This document shows, one piece after another, positions 1 through 6,984 of a stretch of DNA of 16,515 nt. The stretch is from Gemmatimonadaceae bacterium. Lineage in GTDB: Bacteria; Latescibacterota; UBA2968; UBA8231. A model generated the notes under the pieces. The model was not told the origin of the DNA. It was given only the letters and a program-made list of their open reading frames with translations, and ran no database searches. Position numbers and translations under genes: made by a program. Within the stretch, counting starts at the first letter, position 1. Every line of letters starts with the position of its first letter. Where the stretch lies: positions 1-16,515 of the forward strand of contig PBSR01000040.1 in the NCBI GenBank assembly GCA_002726335.1, written 5' to 3'.

Positions 1-496
1 GGCCGGGGTCAGTTTCCCGGGCGGCGAGAGTCTCGGCGTAGCGGGCGTGTCTCGCCACGTAGCCGCAGGCGGCCTCGAAGGAGATCGCCACCGCTTCAAG
101 GAAGGCACGGCCATCCGGGTCGGTGACCGTCTGAAGCATTTCGTGCGCCTTGTCTCTCATTCCCGGAAGACCTCGAGAGAGCAACATGGCGTGACCGGGC
201 GGGTAGTGAGGGTCGTACTCACCGAGGTTGATCTCGTCGGCGTTCTCGGGCGTCGCGAGCTGTGCGCCGACGATAAGCTCTTCGTCCTGAATGAACGGGT
301 CGCTGGCTTCGAGAAGGGCGGCGAAATCATGCGCGTGACCGACCAGTGTGTCTTCACCGGACCCGACGACCGGCTTCGTCACGACGGCCGCCTCGTGGGT
401 GTTCTGCCAGTGCTTCTGCCGCAGGCGATAGCTGCGGCTCGAGGGATCGAGCTCCAGATTCAGGAGTGCCGCTGACGCGCACACTGGACTCAGCAT
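1..496 (-). CDS. Glycyl-radical enzyme / pyruvate formate-lyase family protein, N-terminal part (runs off left edge)
   Basis: The reading frame opens with ATG at 496, directly after an in-frame TGA at 505-503, and stays open to base 1 (165 codons seen). The product is the N-terminal fifth of a protein of the pyruvate formate-lyase/glycyl-radical family, which normally has about 780-850 residues. Visible family traits are an early LRQKHWQ helix, the segment DEELIVGAQLATPEN (the usual 'delivG' region), YDPHYPPGHAMLLSRGLPGM and FLEAVAISFEAACGYVARHA, where a helix precedes the barrel core. The catalytic Cys and the C-terminal glycyl-radical loop lie outside the window, so I cannot tell whether it is a true radical enzyme, which substrate it uses, or whether it is one of the degenerate members. 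A weak SD (AAGGGA) lies about 11 nt upstream, inside the end of the HEPN gene. The start is 6 nt after that gene's stop and in the same frame. Confidence 0.8.
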   Translation of the reverse strand, partial: MLSPVCASAALLNLELDPSSRSYRLRQKHWQNTHEAAVVTKPVVGSGEDTLVGHAHDFAALLEASDPFIQDEELIVGAQLATPENADEINLGEYDPHYPPGHAMLLSRGLPGMRDKAHEMLQTVTDPDGRAFLEAVAISFEAACGYVARHARYAETLAARETDPG

Positions 497-502
497 CGAG
501 AG

Positions 503-913
503 TCAGTTCCCTTCCAGCTCCGCCGCGATGCGGACAAACTGATCGATCGGATCTAGCCCGTCCAGCGCGGCTATCACCATGTCGAAATCGAGCGCCACGT
601 ATTCGTGTATCAGCACATTGCGGAAGCCGGGCAGCTGGGCCAATACCTCGACGAGCGGCGGTGGAAACTCATCATAGGCTGAGAGAGATCGAATGGCTTC
701 GGTGTAATCCTCGAAACGCTGCCCTCGCCGAGCGGCCAGCTCTCCCGAAATGTCGATGACGAGTTGCGCTACAGTCAGCAGCGAAAACAGGACATCGTTA
801 TGCAGACTCAGATCCCGCTCGAGTGTTGACGTGTCCGCCACCCTCGGCCTTAGGGCGCGCAGGTGTTCGAGGTGCTTGCGCAGTTCGGCCAGGCGTTCCA
901 CCAGGAAAGTCAT
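503..913 (-). CDS. hepT: HEPN-domain toxin, HepT-like (DUF86)
   Basis: A 136-aa all-helical protein of the HepT/DUF86 family, the usual length. In the characterised MntA-HepT systems the HEPN protein is a toxic RNase that forms a complex with its nucleotidyltransferase partner. The diagnostic Rx4H motif is present near the C-terminus as RNVLIHEY (R98, H103, Y105); the trailing Tyr is the residue that the antitoxin AMPylates in well-studied pairs. The N-terminal helix with LAELRKHLEHLRAL and the central DVLFSLLTVAQLVIDIS helix also fit the family. The ATG overlaps the stop of the upstream nucleotidyltransferase gene as ATGA, so the two are very likely translationally coupled. An intact Rx4H motif suggests an active toxin (inference). 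The same module type also occurs outside TA function, for example in accessory defence islands. Confidence 0.88.
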   Translation of the reverse strand: MTFLVERLAELRKHLEHLRALRPRVADTSTLERDLSLHNDVLFSLLTVAQLVIDISGELAARRGQRFEDYTEAIRSLSAYDEFPPPLVEVLAQLPGFRNVLIHEYVALDFDMVIAALDGLDPIDQFVRIAAELEGN

Positions 914-1335
914 GCGGACAGGGCCTGTAGCTTGATCTTTCGCATCCGACGCAGGAACGGATCCAGATCCGCGGCTCGCAACTGGATGTCCCGTACGTAG
1001 TTGTGATCCGCTTCTTCAGAGCGACAGAATACGCGCACTCCTTGCGTGATCGCATGACGGCCAATACCTGGCGGAACGTCGTTGAGCACTACGAGATCAA
1101 CATCATTGCGGTGCAGTGCGGCGATGATACCGGAGGTCAGACGCACGCGCTCGTCGGTTCTTGCGCGTCGAGTGGGCAGCAGCACGCGATCCAGTAGGAC
1201 CGCGATGTCCACATCGCTGTCTTCGTGCTGTGTCCCGCGGGCCGTGCTCCCGAATACGTAGGCTGAGAGTACGAGGCGACTCTCTTGCGTCTCGAAGAAG
1301 CGTTGTACTGCCGCGATGTCGGTTGAGGTCCCCAT
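910..1335 (-). CDS. mntA: MNT-type nucleotidyltransferase antitoxin (MntA-like)
   Basis: A minimal nucleotidyltransferase of 141 aa from the chosen ATG. The polymerase-beta-fold signature GSx10DxD is complete: FGSTARG at residues 28-34 (G29, S30), then D41-V-D43. A third acidic strand follows in RNDVDLVVLND (D78/D80). This is the motif set of MntA antitoxins, which neutralise HepT by oligo-AMPylating it. The frame can be extended to a GTG at 1377, but the added residues look non-conserved. ATG1335 puts the catalytic strand at the family's usual distance from the N-terminus, so I prefer it, although neither start has a clear SD. It overlaps hepT by 4 nt, the usual antitoxin-first order. Its promoter must lie in the short gap shared with the divergent DUF4159 gene. 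Confidence 0.87.
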   Translation of the reverse strand: MGTSTDIAAVQRFFETQESRLVLSAYVFGSTARGTQHEDSDVDIAVLLDRVLLPTRRARTDERVRLTSGIIAALHRNDVDLVVLNDVPPGIGRHAITQGVRVFCRSEEADHNYVRDIQLRAADLDPFLRRMRKIKLQALSA

Positions 1336-1456
1336 ACCACAGAAATGTAGCACTACGAGAGCTACCGTGTCGCGCACGAGTCGCTGGTGTCTCGCCCCAC
1401 AGTGGCGCGCCGGCCTCCAATTCCACTACCATACCGGTCCGGGTGTCTGAATACGG

Positions 1457-2713
1457 ATGTCTCCAACATCCAATCACCGACCCACTACCGGTCATGGGGC
1501 ATGGACCATGCATCGGGCCTCGCGCTTCGCAAGTTCCAGCGCCGGTCTGGACTTGGGAGTCCTGCGGCGCCGTCAGCGCCGGATGTTCGGCCTGTCGCTG
1601 ACGATCGCCCTGCTTCTCCACCTGGGTGTGGTCTCTCTCAACCCCTTCCAGCAACAGACCCTGAAACCGCCTCGGCCGCTGATGACACGCTTCGTCAAGC
1701 GCGAGCCTCGACTAACCAAGGCCCTGGAGTTGCGCAAAGTACCGCGGTTCGAGCGTCGCATGCTGCGGCGCCACGTCCGACCGATGGCGGCGCGGCTGGA
1801 TCAGATTCAGGCCACCGCGGCTTTCTCCACGCGCCATATCATCGCCCGTTCCACCAGAGCCACCGGGATGCCTCTGCGAGTGGATCTGCCGGAGCTCGCC
1901 GTCGAGGCGGAACCGCAGATGCGCTGGGACGTGGATCTCGGCGTCAGACCGCATGCCGAGAACCGGATCGACATGGCCCTGGAGATGTTGGACGTGGATG
2001 CCATGGACACGGGACGCTACCAGGCCCTGGTGGTGCAGGATGCCAACGACAAGCAGGCCCTCAAGGGATTCGTCAACTTGGCCCGAGTGGTCTCCGCCAG
2101 CTACGTGGCCACGACGGAGACGAATGTCGTCGACGGTGGGCTCAACACCCAGGAGATCGACATCCTGCGGGACATGGTCAATGAGTGGACGGGCCTGCAG
2201 GCTGACTTTTCCGGGAGCCTGACCTTCGACGACCCGCGGCTGCTGGAGGTGCCCATCATCCTGCCCCAGGGAGTCCCCAACGAGAACGAGATGCGGAACC
2301 TGGCCCAGTACCTGCTGGCCGGGGGCTTTGTCATGGCCGAGCAGTTCGACTTCGACGGGTTCTGGGCGGAAGCGCTGGTGAAGTACGGTGGCCTGGTCGA
2401 GGGGCGGGACTTCTACACGCAGCGACTACCCGCAGACCATCCGATCTTTCACGCGTTCTTCGACCTGGGGGATGGTGTGGCCCTGGGAAGCGCACGCTTT
2501 GACGAGCCGTATTACTGGAACGTGGTGAAGGGCCTGTTCGTGAAGGGGCGACTGGTGGCTATCCCCAGGGCCAATGCCGGCATCGGCGGTTACTTCGGCT
2601 ATGCCAGCGGTCGGGACTCGACCCGCATCCTGCAGTTCGCCGTCAATACAGTGATCTACGCTCTCACTCAGGAAGGCTCCATGACGCAACGGCTGATGCA
2701 GATGGTCAACTAG
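1457..2713 (+). CDS. Membrane-anchored DUF4159 domain protein
   Basis: A 418-aa protein with an Arg-rich stretch (residues 37-42, RRRQRR) followed by one hydrophobic segment (about 44-61, GLSLTIALLLHLGVVSL) and a Pro/Arg-rich linker. This predicts an N-in, single-pass inner-membrane anchor, somewhat like a TonB N-terminus. The C-terminal half (about 200-415) fits DUF4159: VPIILPQGVPNENEMRNLAQ, YLLAGGFV, then DHPIFHAFFDL (328-337). DUF4159 proteins are often encoded near MoxR/DUF58/VWA genes; none is seen here and no function is established, so I assign none. The N-terminus is uncertain. ATG1457 gives the longest form, while ATG1508 (residue 18) and ATG1583 (residue 43) are alternatives, and none has a good SD. 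The stop TAG at 2711-2713 overlaps the stop of the convergent glycosidase gene. Confidence 0.78.
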   Translation: MSPTSNHRPTTGHGAWTMHRASRFASSSAGLDLGVLRRRQRRMFGLSLTIALLLHLGVVSLNPFQQQTLKPPRPLMTRFVKREPRLTKALELRKVPRFERRMLRRHVRPMAARLDQIQATAAFSTRHIIARSTRATGMPLRVDLPELAVEAEPQMRWDVDLGVRPHAENRIDMALEMLDVDAMDTGRYQALVVQDANDKQALKGFVNLARVVSASYVATTETNVVDGGLNTQEIDILRDMVNEWTGLQADFSGSLTFDDPRLLEVPIILPQGVPNENEMRNLAQYLLAGGFVMAEQFDFDGFWAEALVKYGGLVEGRDFYTQRLPADHPIFHAFFDLGDGVALGSARFDEPYYWNVVKGLFVKGRLVAIPRANAGIGGYFGYASGRDSTRILQFAVNTVIYALTQEGSMTQRLMQMVN

Positions 2714-5436
2714 CTCCTTCTCGTGTCGATCCTCAGCGCTGCGTATGACTGGTCAGATCCGGGGTCATAGCGCAGGATCCAGTGCTTCTCGTCATAGGCA
2801 AACTCGTAGCACACGACCTGGTGGTCGCCGTGGGCTGAAGGTTCGTCGGGCAGACGGGTCAGATCGAGCCAGTCCGATACGTGCACGCGGCGGCGGGTCA
2901 CCTCCCCACGGGCGACGTTGTAGACCGTATCCAGAGCCTCGATCTCGACGACATAGGACAGCGCCTCCGGCACGACCGTCAGCTCCACCACCTCGGGTGT
3001 GTGGAAGCCCTGCTGCACGTCTCCGGGCACACCCGAGATGCTCTGCACCTCGTAGGCCTTCTGCGTAGGGTCGACCTCGGCGAGGATGGCGGCCAGATCG
3101 TCCGGCACAGGAAAGCGGTCGAGGAGTTCCGCCAGCAGGGGAGCCAGCGGCCCCTGGTGGAAGTCGAACTGCCCGCTCTTCGATTCGCCTACGATCAGAC
3201 TGTGCGCCAGGTCCAGGTCGCCGTCACAGAGTTCTGGCTCACAGGGGATGCCGTAGGGAGACCAGGGAAGGGCCCCCTTGGGGCTGGCCCAGTCGGAGAT
3301 GACGAAGTCACGGCCCATGTCTCCGGAGATGTCCTGACCTCGCTCGAGCAGTTGCCGCATCTGCTGCAGGTACAGCTCGACGCGAGGCCAGAAGTAGTGT
3401 TCCACCAGCTCGGCGTAGTCCTCGGCGGTGTAGTCCAGAATCGGACGCCATGCCGTCGCCGACTGGGTGGCGGTGAAGGTGACCCAGTTGCTGCGCCGGT
3501 TGTCGTGCCCGGGCAGGATCTGGGGGCAGCGGGCGGCGCGGTCGTCGTGGACCTGCAGGCGGAACTCGTCGTGGGCGGAGGTGAAGCGGGCGATGAAGTG
3601 CATCACTTCCTCCACGGCCGCCGCGTGGCTCTCATACGTCGGCGAAACCCCGGCGCGGAAGGCCTTCCTGGCACGAGCGAGGCGGTCGTTGAACAGCGCT
3701 CCGAGGTACACCCGGCCGTAGTCGATCACATCGAAGCGATACTGATGGCTCCGCTCCATTAGCTCGGGCTCTTCGAGCAGCGTCTGCAGGAGCTGCCGCA
3801 GCCTCGGCAGATAGCCCAGCGTGCGTTTTACCGACGTCGGTGTCAGCCCGGGGAGATACCCGCCCGCCCAGTCGCGATAGAGCGGCCGATTGGTCATGTC
3901 CATGTTGTAGTGCGAGTACAGCGTGTCCATGGCCAGATCGGTAGCGCCCTGCAGGCGTGTGGCGGAGGCGCGACCGTATCGCAGAATCGTCCACCGCCGC
4001 ACGAAGTCGTCCAGGTCGACGACCATGGGATCCCAGGCGAGCTCGGCGTACAGGTCCTGCTTCAGGTGCTCGCGATGGCTCGACTCGCCGCCGACGACGA
4101 AACCCCACCAGTTGTATGCTCGCGGGTCCTGGCAAAGGGCTCGGGCATTGTCGACGGCGACGCGCATGTCACCCCACAAGTTCGTGTGCTTGCCGCACTG
4201 CACGATCATGCCGTTGATCCAGCGCAGCCCCCAGTAGTAGTCACTGAGCTTGAAGTCCGGTACCCGCTGGGGGATGGCGAGGAAACCGGTGACCACCGTG
4301 GCCCCCGATTCCTGGATGGCCTCCTTCTGCGCCTCATAGGTCGAGGCGTAGCGAAAGGGCTGTCCCGTCAGGATCTCGGCCTGCGGATCGGCCTTCTCCA
4401 CGGCTGCGATGGTCTCGCGCAGCAAGGCCTTGACCAGCTCGTTCTGTTCCTCCGGCGTGCCACTGCCAAAGTGACCTTCACCGCCGGCACCGACGTAGTA
4501 GTAGTGGTCGGAGCCCAGTGCTTCCATCTGGGCCTGCACACAGGCGCCGATGAACTCCTGCACCACGGACAGCCTCGGGTCCATCCACTGGAAGGTGAGG
4601 CCGCACCACTCGTAGGGCACGGTGGGGATGTCGATTCCGGTGTGCGCCGCGTACTGCTGCCGGAACTGCTCCGTCTGGACACTGTCGTAATATGGCATGG
4701 AACCTGGCTCGCTGGACAGCCACGGCTGATGCCAGGTGACCTCGTACCAGCAGCGGATGCCGCACATGCGCGCGTGTTCGAAGAGCCGGCGCATCATCGC
4801 CAGGTTGTGCTGCTGCCACGGTGTCAGGGCGATGTCGATGCCGAACCGCGCGGCCGCCAGAGCTTCGATTCCAGTGTATCGACCCAGCCAGTTGGTTTCG
4901 CAGGCGTTGATCCGCGTCTTCACCAGCCAGTCGAACCACCGCATCCACTCCTGTTCCGAGTACCAGCGATGACCGCTGTAGGCGGGGTGGTGGGCGACAC
5001 ACTTGTTGCGCCACTCGAAGTGGGGCCTGCAGACATCATCCAGCTCCCCCAGGGCGATCCGTGGGCTCTGCGGGATCTGGTCGCCATCCTCGAAGAAGCC
5101 GCAATCGAGATGCCGGGACAGAAGGTGGTAGACGGCGTAGAGGCAGGAGTAGGGTTTGACACCGACCAGGAGGATATCGTCACCGACAGATTTGACGACG
5201 TACCCGTCGAAGCCGAGAGCGTCCACCGACAGGTCGATGTCGCCCGTCGGACAGGCGCTGCCGATGTAGATGCTGGGACCCTGGTCGTCTCTCACTGCCT
5301 CGATAGACAGCAGAGCGCCAGAGATCTGCTGCAGGTACTTCTGCAGCTCCGTCGCGGCATGTCGTTCCACCGGCAGAGCATTGGCGGCGACGACGATCCG
5401 CGCCCGGGGCTGTTCGTTCCCCGCGATGACAATCAT
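2710..5436 (-). CDS. GH89-like alpha-N-acetylglucosaminidase homologue (DUF4838/NAGLU-like)
   Basis: A 908-aa protein whose layout matches the NAGLU/GH89 and DUF4838 glycosidases. Residues about 1-130 form an alpha/beta domain with AATELQKYLQQISG, the GH20b-like N-domain. Residues about 135-510 form a TIM-barrel-like region rich in Trp/Tyr. The C-terminal helical domain carries YRFDVIDYGR (566-575) and DYAELVEHYFWPRVELYL (673-690), close to the GH89 C-terminal pattern. E320 (GAGGEGHFGSG) and E451 (VVGGES) are 131 residues apart, as I recall for the catalytic glutamates of human NAGLU (E316/E446); this residue assignment is inference. A C-terminal extension after about residue 760 looks beta-rich. 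There is no signal peptide, so it appears cytoplasmic, which would suit short imported oligosaccharides. It lies divergent to an oxidoreductase/isomerase pair, suggesting amino-sugar or glycoside breakdown. A family member with another glycoside specificity is equally possible. Confidence 0.68.
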   Translation of the reverse strand: MIVIAGNEQPRARIVVAANALPVERHAATELQKYLQQISGALLSIEAVRDDQGPSIYIGSACPTGDIDLSVDALGFDGYVVKSVGDDILLVGVKPYSCLYAVYHLLSRHLDCGFFEDGDQIPQSPRIALGELDDVCRPHFEWRNKCVAHHPAYSGHRWYSEQEWMRWFDWLVKTRINACETNWLGRYTGIEALAAARFGIDIALTPWQQHNLAMMRRLFEHARMCGIRCWYEVTWHQPWLSSEPGSMPYYDSVQTEQFRQQYAAHTGIDIPTVPYEWCGLTFQWMDPRLSVVQEFIGACVQAQMEALGSDHYYYVGAGGEGHFGSGTPEEQNELVKALLRETIAAVEKADPQAEILTGQPFRYASTYEAQKEAIQESGATVVTGFLAIPQRVPDFKLSDYYWGLRWINGMIVQCGKHTNLWGDMRVAVDNARALCQDPRAYNWWGFVVGGESSHREHLKQDLYAELAWDPMVVDLDDFVRRWTILRYGRASATRLQGATDLAMDTLYSHYNMDMTNRPLYRDWAGGYLPGLTPTSVKRTLGYLPRLRQLLQTLLEEPELMERSHQYRFDVIDYGRVYLGALFNDRLARARKAFRAGVSPTYESHAAAVEEVMHFIARFTSAHDEFRLQVHDDRAARCPQILPGHDNRRSNWVTFTATQSATAWRPILDYTAEDYAELVEHYFWPRVELYLQQMRQLLERGQDISGDMGRDFVISDWASPKGALPWSPYGIPCEPELCDGDLDLAHSLIVGESKSGQFDFHQGPLAPLLAELLDRFPVPDDLAAILAEVDPTQKAYEVQSISGVPGDVQQGFHTPEVVELTVVPEALSYVVEIEALDTVYNVARGEVTRRRVHVSDWLDLTRLPDEPSAHGDHQVVCYEFAYDEKHWILRYDPGSDQSYAALRIDTRRS

Positions 5437-5522
5437 ACGTCTCGCTTCGACGCCTGGTGGGCGCCATCAGGCACTCAGGCACTCCGGCAGAATCGGCGGC
5501 AAACCGCGTGGCGATCCACATA

Positions 5523-5534
5523 CCGACATGTCGG
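5523..5534. promoter_or_regulatory. 12-bp perfect palindrome, candidate operator
   Basis: CCGACATGTCGG is a perfect 12-bp palindrome about 86 bp upstream of the glycosidase start and just downstream of its predicted transcription start. That is a suitable position for a repressor to block the minus-strand gene. No regulator gene is visible nearby, so the binding protein is unknown. Confidence 0.35.
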
Positions 5535-5563
5535 GCTGGCCGATTGTGTTCAGATCAAGGGCC

Positions 5564-5593
5564 ATTATGGTGCGATTGGTGTGTCCTCGTCAA
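5564..5593 (-). promoter_or_regulatory. Predicted sigma70-type promoter for the GH89-like gene
   Basis: Read on the minus strand, TTGACG (5593-5588) and CATAAT (5569-5564) are separated by 18 bp, and each matches the consensus at 5 of 6 positions. Transcription would begin near 5557 and give a leader of about 120 nt before ATG5436. This is by eye only; in GC-rich DNA such a match is better than chance but not proof. Confidence 0.45.
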
Positions 5594-5680
5594 ACGCGAG
5601 TGTGCCCCTTGGCGTTGATGCGGGGGCGATGGCCGCTCACATCCATACTGGAACTCTGGCCAGTGACCCTGCGAAGCCTC

Positions 5681-5711
5681 TTGACTCTGTAGCCAACTAG
5701 GACATTATAAA
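5681..5711 (+). promoter_or_regulatory. Predicted sigma70-type promoter for the oxidoreductase/isomerase genes
   Basis: TTGACT (5681-5686) is followed by the AT-rich stretch ATTATAAAT (5704-5712). The -10 can be read as ATTATA with a 17-bp spacer or TATAAA with 19 bp. This is the only strongly AT-rich patch in the intergenic region and points towards the TTG start at 5806. A start near 5717 would leave a leader of about 90 nt that contains the inverted repeat at 5747-5781. Confidence 0.5.
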
Positions 5712-5746
5712 TACTTCGCCATAGATACCCCCGTGCGTGTGTCACC

Positions 5747-5781
5747 TGCGGCGATTGCGTTGTCCGCTGCAGTTCGCCGCA
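5747..5781 (+). promoter_or_regulatory. 8-bp inverted repeat in the leader of the Gfo/Idh gene
   Basis: TGCGGCGA (5747-5754) and TCGCCGCA (5774-5781) are perfect inverted copies with a 19-nt spacer, ending 10 nt before the SD. ATTGCG/CGCAAT (5754-5759/5778-5783) offers an alternative pairing. It could be a dyad operator for a sugar-responsive regulator or an mRNA hairpin near the ribosome site; the sequence cannot decide between these. Confidence 0.35.
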
Positions 5782-5791
5782 ATGAAGCTAT

Positions 5792-5798
5792 AAGGGAG
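5792..5798 (+). promoter_or_regulatory. Strong Shine-Dalgarno that supports a TTG start
   Basis: AAGGGAG lies exactly 7 nt before TTG5806. No ATG in frame comes near the N-terminus, and the next in-frame alternative, GTG5827, lacks such a site. This fixes TTG as the likely start. Confidence 0.65.
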
Positions 5799-5805
5799 AC
5801 CACCT

Positions 5806-6966
5806 TTGCCAGACATCAGTGAGAAAGTGAGCAAGAAGCCCCGGATAGGCATCCTGGGTGGCGGCGGCATCCTCGGGGCCCACGGGCCCGCATTCGTGGC
5901 CAACGCGGACCGCTGTTCCGTCGTTATGGTCGCCGAGCCAAATGAGAACTGCCACGCGAGGATCCGTGAATTGCTCGGCGAGGATGTGGAGATTGTGCCC
6001 GACTATCACGATGTGCTGGCCGACGGCCGAATCGACGCGGTCGACATCCTCCTGCCTCACTACCTGCACATGCCGGCCACAGTCGACGCGGCGGAGGCGG
6101 GTAAGCCGGTGCTGACGGAAAAGGTGATGGCGCGCAATGTCTGGGAGTGTGACCGCATGATCGAGGCTTGTGAGACAGCCGGCGTTTCGCTCACCGTCTG
6201 CCACGACCGCCGCTACCATGGACAGTGGGAGGCGTTGAAAGAGATCGTGGATTCTGGCGCTCTCGGGGAGATCTTCTTCTGGAAGCTTGACCACAACCAG
6301 GACGTCGTGTTCCCCGAGGGCACGTGGGTGCGCACGCGCGACGGCATCGGCGGCGGGTGCATCATGAGCTGCCTCACGCACCAGATCGACGCTCTGCGTT
6401 GGTACGCAGGTGAGTTTGGCAGCCTGAGCTGCATGACGCGCGTGACGCCCGACCGGATGGAGGGCGAATCTCTCGGCGTGATCATCGCCACTCTGGCGAG
6501 CGGTGCGCTGGCCGAGTTGTCGATCAACTGGCGAACACGCTCGAATGTGGGAGACAACTGCCTGTGGTACGAGATGGTTCACGCCTGCGGTACGGAGGGT
6601 GAAGCGTATTACATGTCGAACCGCGAAGGGACCTTCATCAGGCTGCACGAGAACGCCGACCGGGAGGCGATCGATCGCTACGGGGAGGCCGCGCTCGAGG
6701 CAATGGTGCCCGTCGAGTGTGCCCCGCATGCGGGCCACAGAAAGTGCATCACGGAGTGGGTCAAAATGATCGCGGGCGGCGAGGCGGACATTCGCACGAG
6801 CGGCCGGGAGTGTCGTGGCACGGTGGAAGTCGCCGAAGCCGCGTACCGGGCCGTGGAAGAGCGGCGTGTGGTATCGCTGCCCATCGAACCAAGGCCGTGG
6901 GTCGAGTCTGCAGGTCCGGTGGATGTCGGCCGCACGGACGGCGCGTCCTACCACATCGAGATGTGA
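5806..6966 (+). CDS. Gfo/Idh/MocA-family NAD(P)-dependent oxidoreductase
   Basis: A 386-aa protein, typical length, starting with TTG behind a strong SD. Residues about 12-130 form the Rossmann domain: a Gly-rich dinucleotide loop GILGGGGILG (15-24), then the acidic end of strand 2 (AEPN, 43-46). The family's EKP motif appears as TEKV (104-107), keeping catalytic-type K106 but replacing Pro. The second domain has GGGCIMSCLTHQID (182-195); H192 is the expected substrate-binding His, while the usual Asp of GGGxxxD is Ser188. These proteins oxidise or reduce hydroxyls of sugars, inositols or their derivatives; the substrate here is unknown. It forms an operon with the TIM-barrel isomerase 18 nt downstream and is divergent from a GH89-like gene, so a shared sugar-catabolic path is likely (inference). 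Confidence 0.9.
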   Translation: MPDISEKVSKKPRIGILGGGGILGAHGPAFVANADRCSVVMVAEPNENCHARIRELLGEDVEIVPDYHDVLADGRIDAVDILLPHYLHMPATVDAAEAGKPVLTEKVMARNVWECDRMIEACETAGVSLTVCHDRRYHGQWEALKEIVDSGALGEIFFWKLDHNQDVVFPEGTWVRTRDGIGGGCIMSCLTHQIDALRWYAGEFGSLSCMTRVTPDRMEGESLGVIIATLASGALAELSINWRTRSNVGDNCLWYEMVHACGTEGEAYYMSNREGTFIRLHENADREAIDRYGEAALEAMVPVECAPHAGHRKCITEWVKMIAGGEADIRTSGRECRGTVEVAEAAYRAVEERRVVSLPIEPRPWVESAGPVDVGRTDGASYHIEM

Positions 6967-6984
6967 GGAAAGGGCGGGATCGCT

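Noticed and set aside
47..475. 142-codon plus-strand frame at the left edge
   Set aside because: The opposite strand reads as a continuous pyruvate formate-lyase N-terminus, so this is its antisense shadow.
1455..1511. Small palindromes GGATGT-ctcca-ACATCC (1455-1471) and GCATGGACCATGC (1499-1511) near the DUF4159 start
   Set aside because: Short, no promoter context, and they fall on uncertain coding sequence; chance is likely.
3910..5700. 596-codon open frame on the plus strand opposite the GH89-like gene
   Set aside because: It is fully antisense to a gene with clear domain motifs; the translation is low in family traits and typical of GC-rich antisense frames.
5788..6954. 388-codon minus-strand frame opposite the Gfo/Idh gene
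   Set aside because: Mirror of a real coding frame; no motifs and no SD.
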